DNA of 58,327 nt from Mycobacterium gordonae (GTDB lineage: Bacteria > Actinomycetota > Actinomycetes > Mycobacteriales > Mycobacteriaceae): NCBI RefSeq assembly GCF_001417955.2, contig NZ_LKTM01000257.1, positions 1-58,327 of the forward strand, given 5' to 3'. The translations under genes and the position numbers were made by a program. This document shows, piece after piece, positions 1 to 10,139 of this stretch (position 1 is the stretch's first letter; every line of letters begins with the position of its first letter). Below the pieces are notes generated by a model. It was not told the origin of the DNA and ran no database searches. It saw only the letters and a list, made by a program, of their open reading frames with translations.

Positions 1-644
1 GCGTTGGTGGGCTGGGCGGTCCTCCCGACCTCCTGGGGAGAGGGGGTCCCGGCGGGACGGGCGGCACCGGCGGAACCGGCGGCGTGGGAGCTGCCGGGGG
101 CACGGGTGGCACCGGCGGATTAGGAAGCACCGACACCGGCGGCGCCGGAGGCACCGGCGGGACCGGCGGCGTGGGAGCTGCCGGCGCGCGCGGCGGTTCC
201 GGTGGCGCGGGCGGCGCCGGCGGTCACGGCGGACTGCTCGTCGGCAATGGCGGCATCGGTGGCATCGGTGGCGGCGCTGGTTCGGGCGGAACCGGCGCCA
301 CCGGTGGCGCTGGTGGCACTGGTGGCACTGGCGCCATCGGAGGACTCGGGAGGCCCGACTACCCTGGTGCGGGCGGCAACGGCGGAGCCGGCGGGACGGG
401 CGGAAACGGGGGCGACGGCGGCAATGGCGGCGACGGCGGCCAGGGCGGCGCCGGCGGTCTCTTTGGTCAATCGGGGGCCGCGGGCTTGGGTGGCACCGCC
501 GGCGCGGGTGGCGGCGCCGGCAGCCCCGGCAGCGGGGGCGCCGGGGGTGCCGGGGGTTTTGTTGGAGCGGTGAGTGGCGGCGTTGGCGGTCCCGGTCAGC
601 CGGGCGTTGCCGGCGCGGCCGGCGTCGATGGTCTGCCCGGATAG
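1..644 (+). CDS. PE_PGRS family protein, C-terminal part (5' end outside window)
   Basis: The frame is open from base 3 and stops at 642-644, so the start lies upstream of the window. The visible ~213 codons are almost pure glycine/alanine repeats of the GGA/GGX type (GGTGGTGG, GGAGGAGG), the PGRS signature of mycobacterial PE_PGRS proteins. These are surface or secreted proteins whose N-terminal PE domain, not visible here, directs ESX-5 export. There is no C-terminal extension after the repeats; it ends VDGLPG. The repeats are degenerate in DNA sequence, so this is coding repeat and not a CRISPR. The next gene, blaI, starts 180 bp downstream. The exact family member cannot be assigned without the 5' end. 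Confidence 0.85.
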   Translation, partial: VGGLGGPPDLLGRGGPGGTGGTGGTGGVGAAGGTGGTGGLGSTDTGGAGGTGGTGGVGAAGARGGSGGAGGAGGHGGLLVGNGGIGGIGGGAGSGGTGATGGAGGTGGTGAIGGLGRPDYPGAGGNGGAGGTGGNGGDGGNGGDGGQGGAGGLFGQSGAAGLGGTAGAGGGAGSPGSGGAGGAGGFVGAVSGGVGGPGQPGVAGAAGVDGLPG

Positions 645-768
645 ATCGCTGGCGATTCAGCGTGGGCCGGGTGGCCCACGGTCGCCCTGATCGGTGGATG
701 TGATGACCGTCACTATGACGTTCTGCTCCCGGCGCGCGACTAGTGGGGTGAGAGAGCAACCCACTGGG

Positions 769-785
769 TACGACACTCGGTAGTA
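769..785. promoter_or_regulatory. Candidate BlaI operator upstream of blaI
   Basis: The 17-bp dyad TACGACA-CTC-GGTAGTA has half-sites matching at 5 of 7 positions as an inverted repeat. Its TAC/GTA core fits published mycobacterial BlaI boxes as I recall them. A possible -10 (TACGCT, 794-799) lies just downstream, so the dyad would cover the -35 region, as expected for autorepression of blaI. This is inference from sequence only. Confidence 0.5.
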
Positions 786-824
786 AGCCGGAGTACGCTT
801 GATTTAACGCTCAGGAGATGAACT

Positions 825-1241
825 ATGGCCAAGCTGACGCGGCTGGGGGATCTGGAACGCGCCGTCATGGACCACTTGTGGTCGATGGCGGAGCCGCAGA
901 CCGTTCGCCAAGTCCACGAGGCGTTGTCGGCGCACCGCGACCTTGCCTATACGACCGTCATGACCGTGCTGCAGCGGCTGGCGAAGAAGAACCTGGTGTC
1001 CCAACTCCGTGACGACAGGGCTCACCGCTATGCGCCGGTGCACGGCCGCGATGAACTGGTGGCCGGTCTGATGGTCGACGCGCTCGCCCAGGCCGAGGAC
1101 TCAGGCGGCCGGCAGGCGGCGCTGGTGCACTTCGTCGAGCGGGTTGGCGCGGACGAGGCCGACGCACTGCGCCGCGCCCTCGCCGAATTGGAAGCTAACC
1201 AACGCAATTCGCTATCTGCTGGACCTCCGGCCGACGACTGA
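825..1241 (+). CDS. blaI: BlaI-family winged-helix transcriptional repressor
   Basis: This 138-aa protein is the size of the BlaI/MecI family. The N-terminal half is the winged helix, with the family pattern LGDLERAVMDHLW near residues 6-18, then TVRQVHEAL and TTVMTVLQRLAKKNLV. The C-terminal half is helical and dimerising. The ATG at 825 has an AGGAG ribosome site at 811-815. The next gene, a BlaR-type M56 protease, begins 14 bp downstream, giving the usual repressor-protease pair. In M. tuberculosis the orthologue Rv1846c represses itself and blaC, and BlaR-dependent cleavage relieves repression. No beta-lactamase gene is seen in this window, so the target would be elsewhere. Confidence 0.93.
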   Translation: MAKLTRLGDLERAVMDHLWSMAEPQTVRQVHEALSAHRDLAYTTVMTVLQRLAKKNLVSQLRDDRAHRYAPVHGRDELVAGLMVDALAQAEDSGGRQAALVHFVERVGADEADALRRALAELEANQRNSLSAGPPADD

Positions 1242-1255
1242 GGGAGACTATCAGC

Positions 1256-2206
1256 GTGTGTGCGCTGGCCTTCACCATCCTTGCGGTGCTGCTGGCTGGC
1301 CCCACACCGGCGGCACTGGCACGGGCGAAGTGGCCACTGCGCGCTCCCCGGGCCGCGATGGTGCTCTGGCAGGCCGTTGCTCTCGCCGCCGTCCTGTCCA
1401 CTTTCAGTGCGGGTATCGCCATCGCCAGCCGGCTGCTGATGCCCGGCCCCGACGGCCGGCCGACCGCGGGCATCGTCGACGCCGAGAGCCGCCTGGGGTG
1501 GCCGCTGTGGGCGGCCTACGTCACCGTCTTCGCGTTGACCGTGCTGGTCGGGGCGCGACTGATGGTGGCCGTGGTGCGGGTGGCCATCGCGAACCGGCGG
1601 CGCCGGGCACACCACCGGATGGTGGTCGACCTGGTTGGGGTGGGCCACGATTCCGCGCGCAGCCAACCCTGCGCCCGAACCCGCGATCTGCGGGTGCTGG
1701 ACGTCAAGCAGCCGCTGGCCTACTGCCTGCCCGGGGTGCGCAGCCGGGTGGTGGTCAGCGAGGGGGCGCTGGCCACGCTCGCCGACACCGAAGTCGCGGC
1801 CATTCTGTCGCACGAGCGGGCTCATCTGCGGGCCCGCCACGATCTGGTGCTGGAAGCGTTCACGGCCGTGCACGCCGCATTCCCGCGCCTGGTGCGCAGC
1901 GCCAACGCCCTGGGTGCGGTGCAGTTGCTGGTGGAACTGCTGGCCGATGACGCCGCGGTCCGCACGGCAGGGCGCACTCCCCTGGCCCGCGCCCTGGTGG
2001 CCTGTGCCTCCGGTCGCGCTCCGTCCGGCGCGCTGGCCGCGGGAGGCCCCAGCACCGTGGTGCGGGTCCGGCGGTTGTCCGGCCGGGGCAACAGCCCGCT
2101 GCTGTCCGCGGGCGCCTATCTGACCGCGGCTGCGGTGCTGGTGGTGCCCACCATCGCGCTGGCCGTACCGTGGCTGACGGAGCTGCACCGGTTGGTCACC
2201 GCGTAG
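1256..2206 (+). CDS. BlaR-like M56 family membrane zinc metalloprotease
   Basis: This 316-aa protein has N-terminal hydrophobic segments (about residues 1-20, 35-62 and 80-110), a cytoplasmic protease domain with the zinc motif HERAH at residues 186-190, and a final hydrophobic helix near 285-310. It is the orthologue of Rv1845c. It ends after the last membrane segment, so it lacks the extracellular penicillin-binding sensor of staphylococcal BlaR1. Its signal therefore cannot be read through that domain. It starts at GTG 1256, 14 bp after blaI, and is very likely cotranscribed with it. Its likely substrate is BlaI. Confidence 0.88.
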   Translation: MCALAFTILAVLLAGPTPAALARAKWPLRAPRAAMVLWQAVALAAVLSTFSAGIAIASRLLMPGPDGRPTAGIVDAESRLGWPLWAAYVTVFALTVLVGARLMVAVVRVAIANRRRRAHHRMVVDLVGVGHDSARSQPCARTRDLRVLDVKQPLAYCLPGVRSRVVVSEGALATLADTEVAAILSHERAHLRARHDLVLEAFTAVHAAFPRLVRSANALGAVQLLVELLADDAAVRTAGRTPLARALVACASGRAPSGALAAGGPSTVVRVRRLSGRGNSPLLSAGAYLTAAAVLVVPTIALAVPWLTELHRLVTA

Positions 2207-2311
2207 GCACCGGGCCGGGCGCCTTGGAATGCCGGGGAACGCCGGCGCGGCCGTTGTGCGACAGTATTTCCCAGGTTTCCTGAACCGCTGGGCCCGATTG
2301 AGAGGCAGGAC

Positions 2312-3769
2312 ATGAGTTCGTCGGATTCGAAGACTGCGACCGCACAGATCGGGGTGACCGGCCTGGCCGTGATGGGCTCGAACCTGGCCCGCAACTTCGC
2401 CAGGCACGGCTACACCGTGGCGCTGCACAACCGGTCGGTGGCCAAGACCGACGCGCTGCTGGACGAGCACGGCTCTGATGGCAACTTCGTGCGAAGTGAG
2501 ACGATCCCGGAATTTCTTGCGGCACTGGAAAAGCCGCGCCGGGTCATCATCATGGTCAAGGCCGGCGACCCCACCGATGCCGTCATCAACGAGCTCGCCG
2601 ACGCCATGGAAGAAGGCGACATCATCATCGACGGCGGCAACGCTCTCTACACCGACACGATCCGTCGGGAGAAGGCGATCCGCGAGCGCGGCCTGCACTT
2701 CGTCGGCGCCGGCATCTCAGGCGGCGAGGAGGGGGCGCTGAACGGGCCGTCGATCATGCCGGGCGGCCCCGCCGAGTCCTATGAGTCGCTCGGCCCGCTC
2801 CTCGAGGAGATCTCGGCGCACGTCGACGGCGTCCCCTGCTGCACGCACATCGGACCCGACGGCGCGGGTCACTTCGTCAAGATGGTGCACAACGGCATCG
2901 AGTACTCCGACATGCAGTTGATCGGTGAGGCCTACCAGTTGCTGCGCGACGGGCTGGGCAAGTCGGCGGGTGAGATCGCCGAGGTGTTCGACGAATGGAA
3001 CAAAGGCGACCTGGACAGCTTCCTGGTCGAGATCACTGCGCAGGTGCTGCGCCAGACCGACGCCAGAACCGGCAAGCCGCTCGTCGACGTCATCGTCGAC
3101 GAAGCCGAGCAGAAGGGCACCGGCCGGTGGACGGTCAAGTCGGCGCTGGACCTGGGGGTGCCGGTCACCGGCATCGCCGAGGCCGTGTTCGCGCGGGCGT
3201 TGTCGGGTTCGGTGGCCCAGCGCAAGGCGACGACGGGACTGGCCTCCGGCGATCTCGGTGACAAGCCCAGTGATGCAGCGCAATTCACCGAGGACGTCCG
3301 GCAGGCCCTGTACGCGTCGAAGATCATCGCCTACGCCCAGGGTTTCAACCAGATCCAGGCGGGCAGCGCCGAGTACGACTGGGGAGTCACGCCCGGCGAC
3401 CTCGCGACCATCTGGCGCGGCGGCTGCATCATCCGGGCCAAGTTCCTCAACCGGATCAAAGAAGCCTTCGACGAGGACCCCGACCTGCCCACGCTGATCG
3501 TCGCCCCGTATTTCCGCAGCGCGATCGAAGCGGCCATCGACAGTTGGCGGCGCGTGGTGGTGACGGCCACGCAGTTGGGTATCCCGATCCCGGGGTTCTC
3601 CTCGGCGCTGTCCTATTACGACGGGTTGCGCACCGAACGGCTGCCCGCCGCGCTGACCCAGGGCCTGCGCGATTTCTTCGGCGCGCACACCTACGGGCGC
3701 ACCGACGAGGAACCGGGCAAGAAGTTCCACACCCTGTGGAGTGGAGACCGAAGCGAAGTTCCTGCCTAG
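2312..3769 (+). CDS. gnd1: 6-phosphogluconate dehydrogenase, decarboxylating
   Basis: This enzyme oxidises 6-phosphogluconate to ribulose-5-phosphate and CO2 with NADP in the oxidative pentose phosphate pathway, in the cytosol. At 485 aa it is full length. The N-terminal Rossmann motif GLAVMGSNLARNFA lies around residues 11-24. The 6PGDH signature GAGISGGEEGALNGPSIMPG lies near residue 133, followed by KMVHNGIEYSDMQLIGEAY. The C-terminal helical domain is complete. The ATG at 2312 follows GAGAGGCAGGAC, a reasonable ribosome site. guaB1 begins 9 bp after the stop, so the two are probably cotranscribed. Confidence 0.97.
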   Translation: MSSSDSKTATAQIGVTGLAVMGSNLARNFARHGYTVALHNRSVAKTDALLDEHGSDGNFVRSETIPEFLAALEKPRRVIIMVKAGDPTDAVINELADAMEEGDIIIDGGNALYTDTIRREKAIRERGLHFVGAGISGGEEGALNGPSIMPGGPAESYESLGPLLEEISAHVDGVPCCTHIGPDGAGHFVKMVHNGIEYSDMQLIGEAYQLLRDGLGKSAGEIAEVFDEWNKGDLDSFLVEITAQVLRQTDARTGKPLVDVIVDEAEQKGTGRWTVKSALDLGVPVTGIAEAVFARALSGSVAQRKATTGLASGDLGDKPSDAAQFTEDVRQALYASKIIAYAQGFNQIQAGSAEYDWGVTPGDLATIWRGGCIIRAKFLNRIKEAFDEDPDLPTLIVAPYFRSAIEAAIDSWRRVVVTATQLGIPIPGFSSALSYYDGLRTERLPAALTQGLRDFFGAHTYGRTDEEPGKKFHTLWSGDRSEVPA

Positions 3770-5215
<1,446 letters not shown>

Positions 5216-5222
5216 ATGACCC

Positions 5223-6578
5223 ATGAACCACTCCGGCACCTTGCTCAGTGTGCTGGCCATCCTGGCGCTGACCTTCGGCACCGCGGTCTTCGTCGCCTCC
5301 GAGTTCTCCCTGACCGCCCTGGACCGCAGCACCGTGGAAGCCAACGCGCGCAGCGGCGGCGGCCGGGACCGGCTGATCCGGCGGGCCCACCGCAGGCTGC
5401 CCTTCCAGCTCTCGGGCGCGCAGTTGGGTATCTCGATCACCACTCTGGCCACCGGTTATCTGACCGAGCCGTTAGTGGCCAACCTGCCGCATCCGTGGTT
5501 GGACGCACTCGGCGTCTCCGACAAGCTGGCCGACACCATCACCGCGGCGTTGGCGCTGGTGGTGGTCACGTCGGTGTCAATGGTGTTCGGCGAGTTGGTG
5601 CCCAAGTACCTGGGTGTCGCGCGGCCGCTGCGGACCGCCCGGGCCGTGGTGTTGCCACAGTGGCTGTTCTCGGTGGTGTTCACGCCCGCGATCCGGATGA
5701 CCAACGGGGCGGCGAACTGGATCGTGCGCCGGCTCGGCATCGAGCCGGCCGAAGAACTGCGCTCGGCGCGCACTCCCCAGGAACTGGTCTCGCTGGTGCG
5801 CACTTCGGCACGCCGGGGCTCCCTGGACGACGTCACCGCGTCGCTGATGCACCGCTCACTGCAGTTCGGCACCCGTACGGCCGAGGAGCTGATGACCCCA
5901 CGGTCCAAGATCGTGGCCCTGCAGACCGACGACACCGTCGTCGACCTGGTGGCCGCGGTCGCCGCCACAGGGTTCTCCCGGTTCCCGGTCGTGCAGGGCG
6001 ATCTGGACGAGACCGTGGGCATCGTGCACGTCAAGCAGGCCTTCCAGGTGCCGGCCGCGCAGCGGGCGCACACCCTGCTGCGGACGGTGGTCAAACCGGT
6101 CGCGGTGGTGCCCTCGACGCTGGACGGCGATGCGGTGATGGCTCAGATCCGCGCCAACTCGCTGCAGACCGCGATGGTGGTGGACGAGTACGGCGGCACG
6201 GCCGGCATGGTCACGGTCGAAGACCTGATCGAAGAGATCGTCGGTGACGTGCGCGATGAGCACGACGACGCGACCCCGGATGTGGTGGCCTCCGGCAGCG
6301 GCTGGCGGGTGTCGGGATTGCTTCGTATCGACGAAGTGGAGACCGCGATCGGGTACCGGGCGCCGGAAGGGCCGTACGAGACGATCGGTGGGCTGGTGCT
6401 GCGCCAGCTGGGCCACATCCCGATGGCGGGTGAGACCGTCGAGCTCCCCGCCCTGAACCGGAACGGCCTGCCCGACGAAACGATGCGCTGGGAGGCCAAG
6501 GTGGTGCGGCTGGACGGGCGCCGGCTGGACCTGCTGGAGCTCAAGGAACTGCCCCGATTGAGCAGGGATGAGCGATGA
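5223..6578 (+). CDS. CNNM/HlyC-CorC family membrane protein (DUF21-CBS-CorC_HlyC)
   Basis: This 451-aa orthologue of Rv1842c has a DUF21 membrane domain in the first ~190 residues with three to four hydrophobic segments. A CBS pair follows at roughly 205-330 ([20 protein letters not shown], then [20 protein letters not shown]), and a CorC_HlyC domain completes the C-terminus ([15 protein letters not shown] onward). Bacterial CNNM relatives transport or sense Mg2+; the older hemolysin label is not supported by activity. The ATG at 5223 lies 7 bp after the guaB1 stop. The last four bases overlap the start of a second CNNM paralogue, so the two products may act together. Confidence 0.88.
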   Translation: MNHSGTLLSVLAILALTFGTAVFVASEFSLTALDRSTVEANARSGGGRDRLIRRAHRRLPFQLSGAQLGISITTLATGYLTEPLVANLPHPWLDALGVSDKLADTITAALALVVVTSVSMVFGELVPKYLGVARPLRTARAVVLPQWLFSVVFTPAIRMTNGAANWIVRRLGIEPAEELRSARTPQELVSLVRTSARRGSLDDVTASLMHRSLQFGTRTAEELMTPRSKIVALQTDDTVVDLVAAVAATGFSRFPVVQGDLDETVGIVHVKQAFQVPAAQRAHTLLRTVVKPVAVVPSTLDGDAVMAQIRANSLQTAMVVDEYGGTAGMVTVEDLIEEIVGDVRDEHDDATPDVVASGSGWRVSGLLRIDEVETAIGYRAPEGPYETIGGLVLRQLGHIPMAGETVELPALNRNGLPDETMRWEAKVVRLDGRRLDLLELKELPRLSRDER

Positions 6579-7627
6579 ACTCGATTGTGGCGGTGCTGCT
6601 GGCGATATTTTTGATCGCCCTCAACGCCTTCTTCGTCAGCGCCGAGTTCGCGATGATCTCGGCCCGCCGCGACCGCCTGGAAGCGCTCGCCGAGCAGGGC
6701 CGGGCCAGCGCGGTCACCGTCATCCGCGCCGGCGAACAGCTACCGGCCATGCTGGCCGGCGCTCAACTGGGTGTCACGGTGGCATCGCTGCTGCTCGGGC
6801 GGACCGCCGAACCTGCGGTCGCCTCGTTGCTGCAGTCGGCGTTCGAGCTGACCGGAATTCATCCCGCACTGGTGCACACCCTGGCCTTCATCCTGGCGTT
6901 GGGCCTGGTGGTGACGCTGCACGTGTTGCTGGGCGAGATGGTGCCCAAGAACATCGCGCTGGCCGGTCCGGAGCGCACCGCGATGCTGTTGGTCCCCGCC
7001 TACCTGCCCTATGTGCGCGCCGCGCGCCCGGTCATCGTGTTCTACAACAAATGCGCGAACGGGATACTGCGGCTGCTGGGGGTGGAACCCAAGGACGAAC
7101 TCGACATCACGGTGTCCACCGCGGAGCTCTCGGAGTTGATCGCCGAATCGCTCTCCGAAGGTCTGCTCGACAAGGAAGAGCACGTCCGCCTGACCCGCGC
7201 ACTGCGGGTGCGCACCCGGGTGGTCGGAGATGTCGCGGTTCCGCTGGCGAAAGTCCACGCGGTCCCGGTGGCATCGGCGAGTTCCGGGCCCACCATCGGT
7301 GCGGTCGAAGAGGCCCTGGCGCAGACCGGCTACTCCCGTTTCCCGGTGGTCGACCGCGATGGCAACTACATCGGCTACCTGCACATCAAGGATGTGCTCG
7401 CCCTCGGTGACAATCCACACACGGTGATCGGCCGGGCGCTGGTGCGCCCACTGCCGACGATTCCGCAGGCGCTGGGGTTGCCCGATGCACTGTCGCGGAT
7501 GCGCCGCAGCAACAGCCACCTCGCGCTGGTGACGGCCGATGACGGGGAGGTGGTGGCGCTGGTCGCGCTGGAGGATCTGGTGGAGGACCTCGTCGGCAGC
7601 ATGCGCGACCGCGCGCCCCGAGAGTGA
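6575..7627 (+). CDS. CNNM-type membrane protein lacking the CorC_HlyC domain (DUF21-CBS)
   Basis: This 350-aa orthologue of Rv1841c starts at ATG 6575, overlapping the upstream CNNM gene by 4 bp (ATGA). A DUF21 membrane domain ([44 protein letters not shown]) is followed by a CBS pair ([20 protein letters not shown] near residue 250; [15 protein letters not shown] near the C-terminus). It ends right after the CBS pair, so unlike its neighbour it has no CorC_HlyC domain. The tandem arrangement and differing C-termini suggest a heteromeric pair, perhaps a divalent cation handler. That function is inferred from the family. Confidence 0.86.
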   Translation: MNSIVAVLLAIFLIALNAFFVSAEFAMISARRDRLEALAEQGRASAVTVIRAGEQLPAMLAGAQLGVTVASLLLGRTAEPAVASLLQSAFELTGIHPALVHTLAFILALGLVVTLHVLLGEMVPKNIALAGPERTAMLLVPAYLPYVRAARPVIVFYNKCANGILRLLGVEPKDELDITVSTAELSELIAESLSEGLLDKEEHVRLTRALRVRTRVVGDVAVPLAKVHAVPVASASSGPTIGAVEEALAQTGYSRFPVVDRDGNYIGYLHIKDVLALGDNPHTVIGRALVRPLPTIPQALGLPDALSRMRRSNSHLALVTADDGEVVALVALEDLVEDLVGSMRDRAPRE

Positions 7628-7900
7628 TCAACAAGCCCGTATGATCTGAGCGGCCGCGGGTACCAGACAAGTGCTGTCGGGAACGAAATCCCATGTGTCC
7701 GCGTTGCCAGAAAGCGATTCACAGGGCCCGCCGCGTTGCTGCGGGCGAAGCTGTCAGCGCGCCGTGACCTGGCATTGAGGGTCGGCCGGGCTAGGCTCGT
7801 CGAGCTACCCATCGGTAGTCTGACGGTAGCTAGTCGGCGGGTCCGGAGATGGTTCGGCGAGGTTGGTGAGGGGCCGGTAAGGCCATTACGGAGGAGAACG
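7628..7900 (+). promoter_or_regulatory. Leader and promoter region of glcB, no gene
   Basis: These 273 bp separate the CNNM pair from glcB. An in-frame extension of glcB back to 7736 is open, but its residues ([10 protein letters not shown]...) do not resemble malate synthase. A strong ribosome site, GGAGGAGA, sits at 7890-7897 just before the ATG at 7901, so the extension is best read as untranslated leader. No clear -35/-10 pair or terminator hairpin was recognised. Confidence 0.5.
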
Positions 7901-10087
7901 ATGACTGATCGGGTGACCGAAGGCAACCTGCGCGTGGCTCGCGTGCTCTATGACTTCGTGAACAACGAGGCGCTGCCCGGCACCGGTATCGACCCGGACA
8001 GCTTCTGGGCGGGTGTCGACAAAGTCGTCACCGACCTCACGCCCCGCAACCAGGAACTGCTGGCGACTCGCGACGAGCTCCAGGCCCAGATCGACAAGTG
8101 GCACAAGCAGCGGGTGATCGCCCCGGTCGACCAGGACGCCTACCGCCAGTTCCTCACCGAGATCGGCTACCTGCAGCCGGAACCGGATGACTTCACCATC
8201 ACCACGTCCGGCGTCGACGACGAGATCACCAGCACCGCGGGTCCGCAGCTGGTGGTGCCGGTGCTCAACGCGCGGTTCGCGCTCAACGCCGCGAACGCGC
8301 GGTGGGGGTCGCTGTACGACGCCTTGTACGGCACCGACGTCATCTCGGAGGAAGACGGCGCCGAGAAGGGGTCGGGCTACAACAAGGTGCGCGGCGACAA
8401 GGTCATCGCCTACGCCCGCAAGTTCCTCGACGGCGCGGTGCCGCTCGCGTCGGGCTCCTGGGCCGACTCCACCGGCGTGAGCATCGACAACGGCCAGTTG
8501 CAGGTTGCGCTCGGCTCCGACTCGACCGGCCTGGCCAGCCCGGAGAAGTTTCTGGGGTACTCCGGTGAGCTGGGCTCGCCCAGCTGGTCGGTGCTGCTGG
8601 TCAACAACGGTCTGCACATCGAAATCCTGATCGACCCCCAGTCGCCGATCGGTGCGACCGACGCGGCCGGCATCAAGGACGTGATCCTGGAGTCCGCGAT
8701 CACCACGATCATGGACTTCGAGGACTCGGTGACCGCGGTCGACGCCGACGACAAGGTGCTCGGCTACCGCAACTGGCTCGGACTCAACCGGGGCGACCTG
8801 TCCGAAGAGGTGAGCAAGGGCGACAAGACGTTCACCCGCGTGCTCAACCCGGACCGCACCTACGCGACCCCCGACGGCGGGGAGCTGACGCTGCCCGGAC
8901 GCAGCCTGCTGTTCGTGCGCAACGTCGGTCACCTGATGACCAACGACGCCATCGTCGACGCGGACGGTAACGAGGTGCCCGAAGGCATCCAGGACGCGCT
9001 GTTCACCGGACTCATCGCGATCCATGGCCTGCGCACCGGCGATGAGAACGGACCGCTGCAGAACAGCCGCACCGGCTCGGTGTACATCGTGAAGCCGAAG
9101 ATGCATGGCCCCGAAGAGGTCGCGTTCACCTGCGAGCTGTTCAGCCGCGTCGAGGACGTGCTCGGATTGCCCCAGGCCACCCTCAAGGTCGGCATCATGG
9201 ACGAGGAACGGCGTACGACGGTCAACTTGAAGGCGTGTATCAAAGCCGCCGCCGACCGGGTCGTGTTCATCAACACCGGGTTCCTGGACCGCACCGGGGA
9301 CGAGATCCACACGTCGATGGAAGCCGGCCCGATGATCCGCAAGGGCGCGATGAAGAACAGCACCTGGATCAAGGCCTACGAGGACGCCAACGTCGACACC
9401 GGTTTGGCCGCCGGCTTCAAGGGCAAGGCCCAGATCGGCAAGGGCATGTGGGCGATGACCGAGTTGATGGCCGACATGGTGGAGCAGAAGATCGGCCAGC
9501 CCAAGGCCGGCGCCACCACCGCGTGGGTGCCGTCGCCGACGGCGGCGACCCTGCACGCCATGCACTACCACCAGGTGGATGTCAGCGCCGTCCAGGACGA
9601 ACTCGCCGGCAAGAAGCGGACCACCCTCGACGAGCTGTTGACCATCCCGTTGGCCAAGGAGCTGGCCTGGGCGCCGGAGGAGATCCGCGAAGAGGTCGAC
9701 AACAACTGCCAGTCCATCCTGGGTTACGTGGTGCGCTGGGTCGAACAGGGCGTCGGTTGCTCGAAGGTGCCCGACATCCACAACGTCGCGCTCATGGAGG
9801 ACCGCGCCACCCTGCGCATCTCCAGCCAGTTGCTGGCCAACTGGCTGCGCCACGGCGTGATCACCAGCGAGGACGTGCGGGCCAGCCTGGAACGGATGGC
9901 GCCGCTGGTCGACAAGCAGAACGAGGGTGACCGGGCCTACCGGCCGATGGCGCCGAACTTCGACGACAGCATCGCGTTCCTGGCCGCCCAGGAGCTGATC
10001 CTGGCCGGTGGTCAGCAGCCCAACGGCTACACCGAGCCGATCCTGCACCGCCGGCGCCGCGAGTTCAAAGCTCGCGCCGGCGCGTGA
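7901..10087 (+). CDS. glcB: Malate synthase G
   Basis: This enzyme condenses glyoxylate with acetyl-CoA to give malate, the second step of the glyoxylate shunt, needed for growth on fatty acids and acetate. It is 728 aa from the ATG at 7901, close to the 741 of M. tuberculosis GlcB. Family blocks include [56 protein letters not shown] and [20 protein letters not shown]. The start is fixed by GGAGGAGAACG immediately upstream and by the family N-terminus ([13 protein letters not shown]). The upstream genes are unrelated, so it probably has its own promoter. Confidence 0.97.
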   Translation: MTDRVTEGNLRVARVLYDFVNNEALPGTGIDPDSFWAGVDKVVTDLTPRNQELLATRDELQAQIDKWHKQRVIAPVDQDAYRQFLTEIGYLQPEPDDFTITTSGVDDEITSTAGPQLVVPVLNARFALNAANARWGSLYDALYGTDVISEEDGAEKGSGYNKVRGDKVIAYARKFLDGAVPLASGSWADSTGVSIDNGQLQVALGSDSTGLASPEKFLGYSGELGSPSWSVLLVNNGLHIEILIDPQSPIGATDAAGIKDVILESAITTIMDFEDSVTAVDADDKVLGYRNWLGLNRGDLSEEVSKGDKTFTRVLNPDRTYATPDGGELTLPGRSLLFVRNVGHLMTNDAIVDADGNEVPEGIQDALFTGLIAIHGLRTGDENGPLQNSRTGSVYIVKPKMHGPEEVAFTCELFSRVEDVLGLPQATLKVGIMDEERRTTVNLKACIKAAADRVVFINTGFLDRTGDEIHTSMEAGPMIRKGAMKNSTWIKAYEDANVDTGLAAGFKGKAQIGKGMWAMTELMADMVEQKIGQPKAGATTAWVPSPTAATLHAMHYHQVDVSAVQDELAGKKRTTLDELLTIPLAKELAWAPEEIREEVDNNCQSILGYVVRWVEQGVGCSKVPDIHNVALMEDRATLRISSQLLANWLRHGVITSEDVRASLERMAPLVDKQNEGDRAYRPMAPNFDDSIAFLAAQELILAGGQQPNGYTEPILHRRRREFKARAGA

Positions 10088-10139
10088 CCTGACCGCGGCG
10101 ACCTGACCAAGATTCGAAGGAGAGGACGCAGACACCCGC

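Noticed and set aside
1..644. Short repeated GC-rich units that might suggest a CRISPR or VNTR
   Set aside because: The repeats are degenerate at DNA level but keep a Gly-Gly-Xaa reading frame, as in PE_PGRS coding sequence. There are no constant repeats with unique spacers.
1028..2698. Long minus-strand open frame opposite blaI, the M56 protease and gnd1
   Set aside because: High-GC DNA keeps antisense frames open. The product is low-complexity Arg/Gly/His-rich with no family motif and runs across three well-supported plus-strand genes.
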